A stretch of 64,000 nt of DNA, from assembly GCF_049801055.1 (NCBI RefSeq), contig NZ_JBNAGF010000003.1:62001-126000 (forward strand), given 5' to 3'. The translations under genes were made by a program, and so were the position numbers. This document shows, piece after piece, positions 1 through 7,083 of the stretch. Source of the stretch: JBNAGF01 sp049801055 (lineage in GTDB: Bacteria; Pseudomonadota; Alphaproteobacteria; Rhodobacterales; Rhodobacteraceae). The notes beneath the pieces are model-generated. The model had not been told where the DNA came from. It searched no databases and was given only the letters and a program-made list of their open reading frames with translations. Within the stretch, counting starts at the first letter, position 1, and each line of letters starts with the position of its first letter.

Positions 1-1374
1 ATGACCGAGACAGCGGATCAGTACAACAATCCCGGGTCCTTTACGGCCTTTATCGGCTACGAATGGTCCTCTACGCCAAAAGGCGACAATCTGCACCGGG
101 TCGTCATTTTCAAGGATGATGCGGACAAGGCCAGCCGGGTTGTTCCTTTTTCGTCCTTCGACAGTGCCGATCCGGAGGATCTCTGGAGATTCCTTGCTGA
201 TTATGAGGACAAGACTGGGGGGCGGGTCATGGCCATCCCGCATAATGGCAATGTCTCAAATGGCGCGATGTTCGATACTGAAACCCGAAGCGGTGAACCC
301 ATCAGTGCCGAGTACGCCAAAATGCGAATGCGCTTCGAGCGACTTCACGAGATGACCCAGATGAAAGGTGACAGCGAAACTCATCCTATGTTGTCTCCGG
401 AAGATGAATTTGCGGACTATGGTACGTGGGACAAAGCCAACCTGACAGGGGTAGCTTCGCCAACTCCGGAAGATCTGCCGGGCAGCTACGCGCGGTCTGC
501 GCTCAAGCGTGGAATGCAGATCGAAGCCGAAGTCGGAGCAAACCCCTACAAGCAGGGTTTCATTGGATCGACCGACAGCCACACCTCATTGGCGACAGCA
601 GGCGAAATGAACTTCTTTGGCAAAGCGTCGATTGCCGAGCCCTATGCGGGTCGTTGGGATCATGTCCTGATTCAGAGCCAGACCGATGACAGCCTGACCA
701 CTTACAACTACGAAACATTGGCGGCAGGTCTGGCCGGCGTCTGGGCCGAAGAGAATACCCGGGAATCGCTGTTTGAGGCTATGGAACGCCGGGAAACCTA
801 TGCCACCACCGGCACACGCATGACCGTCCGCAATTTCTGCGGATTTGGCTTTGAGTCCGGCGACGTGCATCGTTCGGATTTCGCACGCCACGGATATGTC
901 ACCGGGGTGCCGATGGGTGGAGAGTTAAACGGTGCTGAGGAGGGCAAGGCACCGACCTGTGTCATCCGGGCCCTGCGCGATCCGGATGGGGCCAATCTCG
1001 ACCGGTTGCAGATCGTCAAGGGCTGGCTCAACCCGGATGGGTCCACGGGGGAGCAGGTCTATAACGTCACTGTCTCCGACGGGCGAGAGATCAAACCGGA
1101 CGGTTCAGTTGATCCTGTGGGAAATACGGTCGACCTGTCGATCCCCAGCTACACTAACACGATTGGCGATGCATTGATGTTTGGCGAATGGACTGACCCT
1201 GATTTCGATCCGGCCAAGCCTTCGTTCTATTACGTGCGGGTGCTGGAAATCCCGACCCCAACCTGGGCGGCAAAGGACTCCGTGTTCTTTGGTGTCGAGA
1301 TGCCGGACGAGGTTCCCATGGTGCATCAGGAACGCGCGTACACCTCGCCCATCTGGTACACGCCCGAAAGTTGA
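1..1374 (+). CDS. DUF3604 family protein, C-terminal part (5' end outside window)
   Basis: The frame is open from base 1, so the real start probably lies upstream. DUF3604 proteins usually have 600 or more residues and start with a PHP-like metal-binding segment that is absent here; 457 C-terminal residues are visible. Recognisable pieces are FIGYEWSSTP (about residue 17), IPHNGNVSNG (about 79), IGSTDSHTS (about 188) and the closing YTSPIWYTP. The His and Asp residues of these motifs resemble metal ligands of PHP-type phosphoesterases, so a metal-dependent hydrolase is inferred; the substrate is unknown. The next two features (a DUF1254-like relic and an exported beta-rich protein) are on the same strand. 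I am sure of the family and not of the function. Confidence 0.85.
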   Translation: MTETADQYNNPGSFTAFIGYEWSSTPKGDNLHRVVIFKDDADKASRVVPFSSFDSADPEDLWRFLADYEDKTGGRVMAIPHNGNVSNGAMFDTETRSGEPISAEYAKMRMRFERLHEMTQMKGDSETHPMLSPEDEFADYGTWDKANLTGVASPTPEDLPGSYARSALKRGMQIEAEVGANPYKQGFIGSTDSHTSLATAGEMNFFGKASIAEPYAGRWDHVLIQSQTDDSLTTYNYETLAAGLAGVWAEENTRESLFEAMERRETYATTGTRMTVRNFCGFGFESGDVHRSDFARHGYVTGVPMGGELNGAEEGKAPTCVIRALRDPDGANLDRLQIVKGWLNPDGSTGEQVYNVTVSDGREIKPDGSVDPVGNTVDLSIPSYTNTIGDALMFGEWTDPDFDPAKPSFYYVRVLEIPTPTWAAKDSVFFGVEMPDEVPMVHQERAYTSPIWYTPES

Positions 1375-1481
1375 TGCCCCTTCCCTATTTTCGCTTCTAT
1401 GGGCCGAAGCAGGGGTACTTTGACCAGAGTTGGAAACTACCGCAGATCGAAGAAGTCAACTTCGACGAATTACCAAAGTAA
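1374..1481 (+). pseudogene. Relic of a DUF1254/DUF1214-type protein (last ~30 codons)
   Basis: A 35-codon frame opens with an ATG that overlaps the TGA of the preceding gene and ends at TAA 1479-1481. Its translation contains YFRFYGPKQGYFDQSWKLP followed by an acidic tail. That pattern (aromatic-rich 'FRFYGP...YFD.SW.LP.IE') is what I know as the extreme C-terminus of DUF1254/DUF1214 proteins, which normally have over 350 residues. The body of the gene is missing, so I read this as the remnant left by a deletion, not as a functional small protein. Family recognition rests on one short motif. Confidence 0.5.
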
Positions 1482-1540
1482 GCGATGGAGCCGCGCTTGA
1501 GTACAACTTCTTTTGCCTTATAACTCAAAGGACCTAAAAA

Positions 1541-2362
1541 ATGATCCGCCTTTCAGCTGCCCTTCTTGCCCTGTGCTTTGGTTTGAGCAGCACAGCCTCG
1601 GCTGAATCCAATCTTGGAGCCGCCGTTCAAAACCCGATCAGTTCTCTGGTGAGTGTTCCCTTCAAGTTTACCTTCGACAATGGTGCTCCAAACGGAAAGG
1701 CCAATTCCATGGCCATCCAGCCGGTGATCCCTGTTACCGTCGGCAATTGGAACCTAGTCTCGCGATTCATCATTCCCCTTTACGATGCACCGGGCGGTAT
1801 TGCCGGCCTGCCGGGCAATCCAGGCATCGGGAATCCATCTACACCGGGGCGGGTCACGGGTTTAGGCGATATCAACTACACGCTGTTCTTTAGCCCGGTG
1901 AAGCCAGTCAATGGTTGGATCTGGGGGATTGGACCGTCGATCACCGCCGACAGCGCAACCGATGATCGACTGGGTAGCGGAAAGTGGAGTGCAGGCGTAT
2001 CAGCGGTTGCTCTGAACCAGCCCGGCTGGGGAACCTGGGGCGCGTTAGTCAGGCATCTTTGGTCCTTTGCAGGAGACAGTTCCCGAAAGGATGTGAACCA
2101 GACATTGTTCGAACCCTTCATCAACTACAATCTCGACAATGGCTGGTATCTAATTAGCGATATGGTCATCACCTACGACTGGAAAGCGTCCTCCGGGGAC
2201 GGCTTGTTGCTGCCGGTCGGCGGTGGCGTCGGCAAGATCACAAGATGGGGAAACCAACCGGTAAACCTCCGAGCAGAGGCATATTACAACGTGGAACGCC
2301 CGGCCAGCGCACCGAAATGGCAGGTCGGCTTTACCGTGCAGTTGCTGTTTCCGAAAGGGTAA
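1541..2362 (+). CDS. Exported beta-rich protein, 'transporter'/neuromedin U-like family
   Basis: The 273-residue protein begins with a clear signal peptide ending in STASA, with likely cleavage before ESNLG. The mature part is rich in alternating hydrophobic and aromatic residues (for example YTLFFSPVKPVNGWIWGIGPS and GWYLISDMVITYDW) and ends in VGFTVQLLF, as in outer-membrane beta-barrels. Proteins of this look are annotated as 'transporter' or neuromedin U-like in proteobacteria and often sit beside DUF1254/DUF1214 and DUF3604 genes. An AAAGGACC ribosome-binding site lies 7 bases before the ATG. An outer-membrane location is inferred; no substrate can be deduced. Confidence 0.7.
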   Translation: MIRLSAALLALCFGLSSTASAESNLGAAVQNPISSLVSVPFKFTFDNGAPNGKANSMAIQPVIPVTVGNWNLVSRFIIPLYDAPGGIAGLPGNPGIGNPSTPGRVTGLGDINYTLFFSPVKPVNGWIWGIGPSITADSATDDRLGSGKWSAGVSAVALNQPGWGTWGALVRHLWSFAGDSSRKDVNQTLFEPFINYNLDNGWYLISDMVITYDWKASSGDGLLLPVGGGVGKITRWGNQPVNLRAEAYYNVERPASAPKWQVGFTVQLLFPKG

Positions 2363-2364
2363 GC

Positions 2365-2610
2365 ATGCTCAAGACAACGGTCATAGGCGGAATTCTGTTC
2401 CTTGTCCCGTTTGGAATTCTTCTGTTGGTATTGCACGAGGTTCTTCTGCTGGCGTTGCTGATTGTAGATCCAATTGCCTCCCTGTTTCCGAAAGATGACT
2501 ACTGGGGGATTTCTCTCGCTGTCACTCTGGCCGTTCTGCTGATCCTTGTCGTGTGCTTTGTGGCGGGTTTGGCCGCCCGACACGCCGCGTTTTCAGGGGT
2601 TTCAGCTTGA
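2365..2610 (+). pseudogene. DUF502 family membrane protein, 3'-truncated
   Basis: The frame starts at ATG 2365, three bases after the previous stop. It encodes two hydrophobic helices (GGILFLVPFGILLLVL and LAVTLAVLLILVVCFVAGLA) in the arrangement of the N-terminal half of DUF502 membrane proteins, which usually have about 200 residues. After LAARH the sequence stops resembling the family and ends at residue 81. The last codons overlap, on the other strand, the broken end of a GIY-YIG gene, so both genes appear to lose their 3' parts at the same breakpoint near 2590-2600. The protein may still be made but should not be a complete family member. Confidence 0.6.
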
Positions 2611-2750
2611 GGGCGAGACAGCGCCTTTGTGATTTGAGTGCGAGGCGTCATCAGAACGTGGCCGGTCCAGTTAAAGACCTCTGCCGTCAGCATTCCATCC
2701 GGTTTACCATCGATAAAATAAAGCTGGAGTGATCGGCCAGTCATGCTCAT
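2595..2750 (-). pseudogene. N-terminal stump of a GIY-YIG nuclease family protein
   Basis: On the minus strand a frame from ATG 2750 reads TGRSLQLYFIDGKPDGMLTA, then EVFNWTGHVLMTPRTQITKALSR. This is the characteristic N-terminal region of bacterial GIY-YIG nuclease-family proteins that precedes the 'TGVY...YIGE' catalytic core. The frame then runs into sequence antisense to the truncated DUF502 gene and loses all similarity, so no catalytic domain remains. The start lies 12 bases after the stop of the 107-residue gene, as in an operon. Residual expression is possible but the product would be inactive. Confidence 0.6.
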
Positions 2751-2762
2751 GTTTGTGGAATC

Positions 2763-3086
2763 CTATGATGAAATTGTGTTGAATTGCGGGTCTTCGACTG
2801 TCGGGGCCTTCTTTAACTTAACCTTCACAACAATCTCCTGGTTCGTGTGTAAGGGTTCGGTGGTGTTTTCAAGCTGGAGGCTTTCCAAGCCCGCAAGTGT
2901 CTCGACCATCCAGCATACAACGCGATGGACGCCTTTGTTCAATTCTTCTCCGTCGAGGCCGCCACAGTCAGATAAAGGAACAGATACTTCGTTAAACAGC
3001 GCGTCATAACCCGTGGCAAGTATCACCCTGGCGATCTGAGTACACCAATCATCAAAACTGTCGAGCCACTTGTCCAGAAGGCGCAT
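2763..3086 (-). CDS. Unknown 107-residue protein in the accessory segment
   Basis: I do not recognise this protein. It is acidic, soluble-looking and has no signal peptide or membrane helix; it contains aromatic and Cys residues in the first half (FDDWCTQIARVI, CGGLDGEELN, VVCWMVETLAGLE) and a charged C-terminus. It follows the IS-split TnsA-like gene by 45 bases and is followed after 12 bases by the GIY-YIG stump, all on the minus strand, so the three probably formed one transcription unit. No convincing ribosome-binding site precedes ATG 3086. Base composition is more AT-rich than the core genes around it. Confidence 0.5.
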   Translation of the reverse strand: MRLLDKWLDSFDDWCTQIARVILATGYDALFNEVSVPLSDCGGLDGEELNKGVHRVVCWMVETLAGLESLQLENTTEPLHTNQEIVVKVKLKKAPTVEDPQFNTISS

Positions 3087-3343
3087 CAGCAGAGGGGAAG
3101 AAGCAGGATCTGCTTGATCAATCGGATAGTTTCATTCAGCCTTTCCAGAGTGTCCTGAAATCCAGCGGTTCGGATCGAAGTCCGGGTATTCGAGTGTAGA
3201 ACCATTCTTGAAATAGCTCATTCGCTCGTGGTTTTCGAACCACCATGGTTCGGCTTGCTTCAACAATCGCCTTTCAAGGCCTGCTCCTGGTAGATTGTCG
3301 GGCAGATATGCAAAGCGGTCGTCGCGACCAGAGAAGATAGTTA

Positions 3344-3357
3344 GGGTCAGGATTCAT
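3344..3357 (+). repeat. IS terminal inverted repeat, left
   Basis: GGGTCAGGATTCAT matches the complement of the right end in 13 of 14 positions. It follows a TA at 3342-3343 that is repeated outside the right end. Confidence 0.85.
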
Positions 3358-4111
3358 AACCAATAGATGACGAGCGCAGCGAGTGCGATGGCCGAGATGA
3401 ACACCTTGGGGCACCGGTCATAGCGGGTCGCGACGCGCCGCCAATCCTTGAGCCTGCCGAACATGATTTCGATGCGGTTGCGCCGCTTGTAACGGCGTTT
3501 GTCGTATTTGACGGGTATCTTGCGTTGCTTTCTACCGGGGATACAGGCGCGTATCCCCTTGTCTTGCAAGGCTTCTCTGAACCAGTCTGCGTCATAGCCG
3601 CGATCCCCGAGCAACCAGTCGACCCTTGGCAAGCCGCTGAGCAGCGCCCGTGCGCCGATATAGTCGCTGACCTGTCCAGCGGTGACGAACAGGTCAATCG
3701 GCCGTCCCTGGCTGTCGCAGATGGCATGCAACTTGGTGTTCATGCCGCCTTTGGTTCGGCCGATCAGACGGCCGCGCCCCCCTTTTTGGCGGCCATACTG
3801 GTCGCTGTTCGATGTGCCTTGAGGTATGTCGCGTCGATCATCACGGTCTTCTGTTCGCCGTGCTCAGCGGCCAGGCCCACCATCATCCGAGCGAAGATGC
3901 CTTTCTCGCTCCAGCGCTTCCACCGGCTGTAGAGCGTCTTATGTGGCCCGTAAGCTGCTGGAGCATCCCGCCATCGTAAGCCATTGCGATTGATGAAGAT
4001 AATCCCGCTCAAAACACGTTGATCATCGACTCGAGGCTTGCCATGTGACTTCGGAAAGAATGGTTCCAGACGTGCCATCTGCGCGTCGGTCAGCCAGAAA
4101 AGGTCGCTCAT
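3354..4111 (-). CDS. IS5-family transposase, orfA/orfB joined by -1 frameshift
   Basis: OrfA (4111 to 3764) starts MSDLFWLTDAQMARLEPFFP and carries the helix-turn-helix region and first catalytic Asp (VMIDATYLKAHRTATS). OrfB (in frame down to 3354) carries GRTKGGMNTKLHAICD, the second Asp (LLGDRGYDAD) and the catalytic Glu (RNRIEIMFGRLKDWRR). OrfA ends shortly after AAAAAGGGGGG (3787-3777), and the orfB frame is open across this run at -1. Shifting at A-AAG-GGG gives one continuous DDE protein. This is the expected expression strategy for the IS427 group. The orfB stop lies inside the terminal repeat. I see no inactivating mutation. Confidence 0.85.
3777..3787 (-). other. Probable programmed -1 frameshift site of the IS transposase
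   Basis: Five A followed by six G on the minus strand fit an X-XXY-YYZ slippery heptamer (A-AAG-GGG in the orfA frame). The orfB frame is open through this run, and orfA stops 17 bases further on. This fixes where the two halves are joined. Confidence 0.7.
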
Positions 4112-4161
4112 GTCACCGCTCCATTTTCCGAGCCGTGAATCACGCTGCGCGACGAAAATCA

Positions 4162-4175
4162 ATGCATCCTGACCC
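4162..4175 (+). repeat. IS terminal inverted repeat, right
   Basis: ATGCATCCTGACCC is the inverted copy of the left end with one mismatch. It is followed by the second TA of the target duplication at 4176-4177. Confidence 0.85.
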
Positions 4176-4485
4176 TAGGTCTGGCGTGTACCCTTTGGGA
4201 CTGTACCGGCTATCCTTGTAGTGCTCCTTTAGAGCGGCTTGGCTAGCGAAAATTCTTCCCGTCTGTATGTCTATGGTGCAAGGTTGCGGGCGAAGACTGG
4301 TTACACGTGGATCAATCTGCATGCAGCGTATCAAGGCACCCTCCATTCGGCTTTCGACCTGAATGACACCGGGAAATTTGATACCAGAGATTTTGCCGAC
4401 GCGCTTTTGCATGCCTCGTTTGTGGATACGACGCGCCGTTGGTTGAGCATTTGGATCTATCTTCATGGTGTGGCTATAGAACAAT

Positions 4486-4519
4486 CCATTCGCAATGGCA
4501 ATGGATGAATTGCGAATGG
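4486..4519. promoter_or_regulatory. Perfect 11-bp dyad between divergent genes
   Basis: CCATTCGCAAT at 4486-4496 is repeated as its exact complement ATTGCGAATGG at 4509-4519, with 12 bases between. It lies between the start of the TnsA-like gene (4466, minus) and ATG 4531 (plus), so it could be a shared operator controlling both. No regulator gene is adjacent; one of the two products may bind it. Confidence 0.6.
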
Positions 4520-4530
4520 GTGCGTGATTG

Positions 4531-5361
4531 ATGGAATTGAAGAAACATAAGTTCGAAGATCTGGCCAAGGCCGACAACTGGATCACGCTCGGCGGTTGGC
4601 TGAACATTCTTTCGCGTGAGTTTGAAACCTATGGATTTGCCTATGCACAGGATGCAATTCAGGCTGTCGCGGAAGTTAGAGGGACAAAAGCCGCAAGCTT
4701 GCGCAATCAAATGTCGGCCGCGGCTTGGCTCAAAAAAAATTATCCAAATGTTTACAAACGAAAACCGACATGGCTGGGGATGATGCAAGTCGTTTTGCTT
4801 TCCCGGCTCGAAGCAATCGACCCTGTGAGGGCCAAAGAAATTGCTCAAGGAGTGTTTCGAGGCGAAGTGTCTCAGGCTGAAATGAAGCGGATTTTGGATG
4901 ACGCTCAGAACAAGCAGCCGCAAAGTCGTCAGTCCCAGAGTCGCATCAGGGGCGGTGCCCAGAGAAGAACGCACAAGTTTGAAAAAGTTGTCAAAGAGTT
5001 CTTGCAAGAGAACTCAAAGCAATTCTTTGGTCATGATGACATCGAAGTTGTTGACGGGCGATTGTTGGAACCTCTAGGCACCGATATTTTGGTGAAAGTT
5101 AACGCGGAACCCTATTGCGCTGTCGAGATCCGCGGCCCAAGAGCAAGAATAGATCCAAGCTATATTGTGGATCAACTGGCACGGGCTGCGCTCATATTAA
5201 GGTATGTCCCCCACCTCATTTACGCGGTGCCAGAAAGCTTGGGCCATATCATCCCTCAAATGATCGAGATGCGCGACAAGTTAGAGATAGGCGGAATATT
5301 TTTCGCAACGATCCCTGAAAAGGAAAAGCTCGAGTACGGAGATTTTACGGTGACCGACTAA
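4531..5361 (+). CDS. Unknown 276-residue protein with nuclease-like C-terminal half
   Basis: I do not recognise the family. The N-terminal half (about 1-125) is helical and basic (WLNILSREFETYGFAYAQ, RNQMSAAAWLKKNYPN, KRKPTWLGMMQ), suggesting DNA binding. A Gln/Ser/Arg-rich linker follows (about 128-150). The C-terminal half has FEKVVKEFL, then GTDILVKV, CAVEIRGPRA and LRYVPHLIYAVPE. A helix with Glu, a strand with Asp and a strand with Glu-x-Arg followed by helix-strand resembles the PD-(D/E)xK nuclease fold, with Arg replacing the usual Lys; this is inference from pattern only. ATG 4531 is preferred over the TTG one codon earlier. The gene diverges from the TnsA-like gene and shares a dyad with it. 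Confidence 0.6.
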   Translation: MELKKHKFEDLAKADNWITLGGWLNILSREFETYGFAYAQDAIQAVAEVRGTKAASLRNQMSAAAWLKKNYPNVYKRKPTWLGMMQVVLLSRLEAIDPVRAKEIAQGVFRGEVSQAEMKRILDDAQNKQPQSRQSQSRIRGGAQRRTHKFEKVVKEFLQENSKQFFGHDDIEVVDGRLLEPLGTDILVKVNAEPYCAVEIRGPRARIDPSYIVDQLARAALILRYVPHLIYAVPESLGHIIPQMIEMRDKLEIGGIFFATIPEKEKLEYGDFTVTD

Positions 5362-5761
5362 CACGTGATCTTTGGACATCCTATGGTAAGCCCTCCCTCA
5401 AATCGACAAACTTTGCCGTACCAAAAATACAATTTTTTATGATAACTGGCCTTAACTCCGATTGATCTGTCGCCTCGCGCTCAGCCTTTTGGAGCAATCG
5501 GCCCATTGTAGACATTCAGACAGTCCGCAGCTAACGACAGTTCAGAGTGCACTGTACGCATTCGTATTTTACGCAGCATCAGTCGCGAAGGGCAGACAAC
5601 GGCCGTTCACGGCGCTCGGATCATCGGTCCGGAATGCGGAAAATCGTTTTGATCCGCTCAGAATTTGCAACACTAATTTCTAACGTTTTTCAACATGGGG
5701 CGAGCGACTTCAAAGCGTCTCTCCGAGCCACTCGCCTTCTCCTTTCAGCGATACATTTTTC
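5362..5761. other. 400-bp stretch without a recognisable gene
   Basis: Reading both strands I see only short frames without family signatures. The stretch is AT-rich near 5401-5470 and becomes more typical of the genome toward the end of the following minus-strand hydrolase gene. It probably marks the right border of the accessory segment. No repeat, tRNA or clear terminator was found. Confidence 0.5.
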
Positions 5762-7063
5762 TCATTCCGAACCAAGATGCTCTTCTAGGAACTCAGCGAC
5801 GCGACGAACCGCTTCAGCTGACTCAGGTGTCTCCGAATGACCATGGAAACAGTGTTGCATGGCGTCGTGAACATCCAGAATCGCCTCGTGGCCCGCACTA
5901 CGCAGGACTCCGTACATGCGTATGCCGTCGCTCATCTGAATTTCTTTCGAGCCAGTCTGGACCATCGTCGGAGGGAAATCTCGCCCCTCGAAATTGTCGT
6001 AGACAGTAGAGTAGCGCGGGTCTTGTGCTTTCTCTTCAGTAATTCCGAGCATCGGCCAGACCGAGTCGATCAAGTGATCTACGTTCGTGCGTGGATCGTC
6101 GTACCGCAGCGTCCATGTCGAATCGCTGTTGAACGAGAAATCAGTCTGCGGGCTTTGCATTACGGCCGCACCAGGCAGCGCTCCTCCGCGATGCGACATG
6201 GCATTTGTCGCCATCGCCACCAATCCGCCGCCTGCAGAACAACCATAAATTCCGACGTCCTCTGGTTTATAGCTACCGCCCTCTCCGGTCAGAGCATCAA
6301 AAACGGCGATCACCTGATCCCGCTGGTCCAGAATGTCCCAGTCGGGGGCGGGCATCAACTTGTAGTCGACGGAGGCAATGTCGATGCCCATATGATTGGC
6401 AAGTGGTGCTGTCCGGTCAAACGTTGTTTCCGGAGTGTTTCCGTAAAAGGCACCACCATGTGCATGAATGAGTATCTTTCCCGGATGGCGGTTTTCGCTC
6501 GGACTGATAATGACCGTTCTAACACCACCTATCTCACGTTCCTCGGTCGACAATTTGTAAGTCTTTAAAAGTTGTTTGCCGGCGGCCTCCATCGGATCGA
6601 TCAATTCATCGTGCAACGACTGCCATGCTCCGTAGTCCGTTGGGTCTGGGTAGCCTTCCCAACTGCTGGTGAGCCAATTGGGTGTCCAGTTCACCATCAC
6701 CTCACGCATCTCCGGGCTAACAAAATCGGGAATATGCGTTGGAAATGTCTTGTTTCGATTTGGATCATTGGGGTCAGCGTTGAAGGTCGCAATGGAAAGA
6801 AGACGCCGAACATCTTCGTGACATGGCGCGTTCTGACTTTTCACTTCCAATTTATCGCAAGCCTCTTTCAACGCGGACAATTCTTCGTTCAAGCGCTCAA
6901 CAGCAGTGGTGCCTTCCTCAGAATTCAAAATGTCGCCAACGCGTGCGTAAGCATCAGACATCAAAGTCCAGTGCGACCCGTGGTCTGCTGTTTCAGAAGC
7001 GGCGACCGTAGCAAGTCCCGCCAATGCAGCCGAAGCCAGAAACGGAGATAACCAATTTTTCAT
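5762..7063 (-). CDS. Exported alpha/beta-hydrolase (HSL-type esterase/lipase family)
   Basis: The 433-residue protein starts with a signal peptide (MKNWLSPFLASAALAGLATVAAS). A GAAAGGGA ribosome-binding site before ATG 7063 favours this start over one eight codons upstream. The oxyanion motif HGGAFYG, the nucleophile elbow GCSAGGG and a C-terminal DVHDAMQHCFHGH supplying the Asp/His region are those of hormone-sensitive-lipase-type carboxylesterases. About 170 residues precede the HGG motif, more than in typical family members, and may form a cap domain. It is the last gene of a four-gene unit of exported proteins, 20 bases after the adaptor gene. A periplasmic ester hydrolase is inferred; the substrate is unknown. 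Confidence 0.8.
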   Translation of the reverse strand: MKNWLSPFLASAALAGLATVAASETADHGSHWTLMSDAYARVGDILNSEEGTTAVERLNEELSALKEACDKLEVKSQNAPCHEDVRRLLSIATFNADPNDPNRNKTFPTHIPDFVSPEMREVMVNWTPNWLTSSWEGYPDPTDYGAWQSLHDELIDPMEAAGKQLLKTYKLSTEEREIGGVRTVIISPSENRHPGKILIHAHGGAFYGNTPETTFDRTAPLANHMGIDIASVDYKLMPAPDWDILDQRDQVIAVFDALTGEGGSYKPEDVGIYGCSAGGGLVAMATNAMSHRGGALPGAAVMQSPQTDFSFNSDSTWTLRYDDPRTNVDHLIDSVWPMLGITEEKAQDPRYSTVYDNFEGRDFPPTMVQTGSKEIQMSDGIRMYGVLRSAGHEAILDVHDAMQHCFHGHSETPESAEAVRRVAEFLEEHLGSE

Positions 7064-7083
7064 TTTGTATCCCTTTCGTTGGA

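Larger units (their letters stand above)
3344..4175 (-). mobile_element. IS5-family insertion sequence, IS427-like, 832 bp
   Basis: The element is bounded by 14-bp terminal inverted repeats, GGGTCAGGATTCAT at 3344-3357 and its complement with one mismatch at 4162-4175. It is flanked by TA on both sides (3342-3343 and 4176-4177). It carries one two-frame transposase. Small size, a TA target duplication, two overlapping reading frames and a DDE transposase are the marks of the IS427 group of the IS5 family. Near-perfect ends and intact frames suggest a recent insertion into the TnsA-like gene. Confidence 0.88.
3132..4466 (-). pseudogene. TnsA-like endonuclease gene interrupted by an IS element
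   Basis: The 5' part (4466-4178) encodes 97 residues including ARRIHKRG, FPGVIQVESRMEGALI, DPRVTSLRPQPCTIDI and YTPDL. The order ES..E, V..LR.QP, then YTPD resembles the N-terminal catalytic region of TnsA-type transposon endonucleases, where the first Glu and the Asp of TPD are metal ligands; the later Gln-x-Lys of Tn7 TnsA is not obvious. The 3' part (3341-3132) encodes about 69 residues ending at TGA 3132-3134. If the IS (3344-4175) and one of the two flanking TA copies are removed, the two parts join in one frame (PDL-TIFSGRDDRFAYLP), giving a 166-residue protein. The gene is therefore a recent insertional pseudogene; the TnsA assignment is tentative. Confidence 0.55.

Noticed and set aside
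3341..4178. 3-bp or 4-bp target duplication for the IS
   Set aside because: Left flank reads TTA and right flank TAG; only the 2-bp TA matches on both sides and restores the interrupted frame.
5362..5761. Small genes in the gap after the accessory segment
   Set aside because: Short frames of 73-104 codons overlap one another, have no motifs or ribosome-binding sites and include parts antisense to the hydrolase gene.
5837..6568. Plus-strand open frame of 243 codons opposite the exported esterase
   Set aside because: Its translation is low in structure and lacks motifs, while the minus strand carries a signal peptide, HGG and GCSAGGG motifs.
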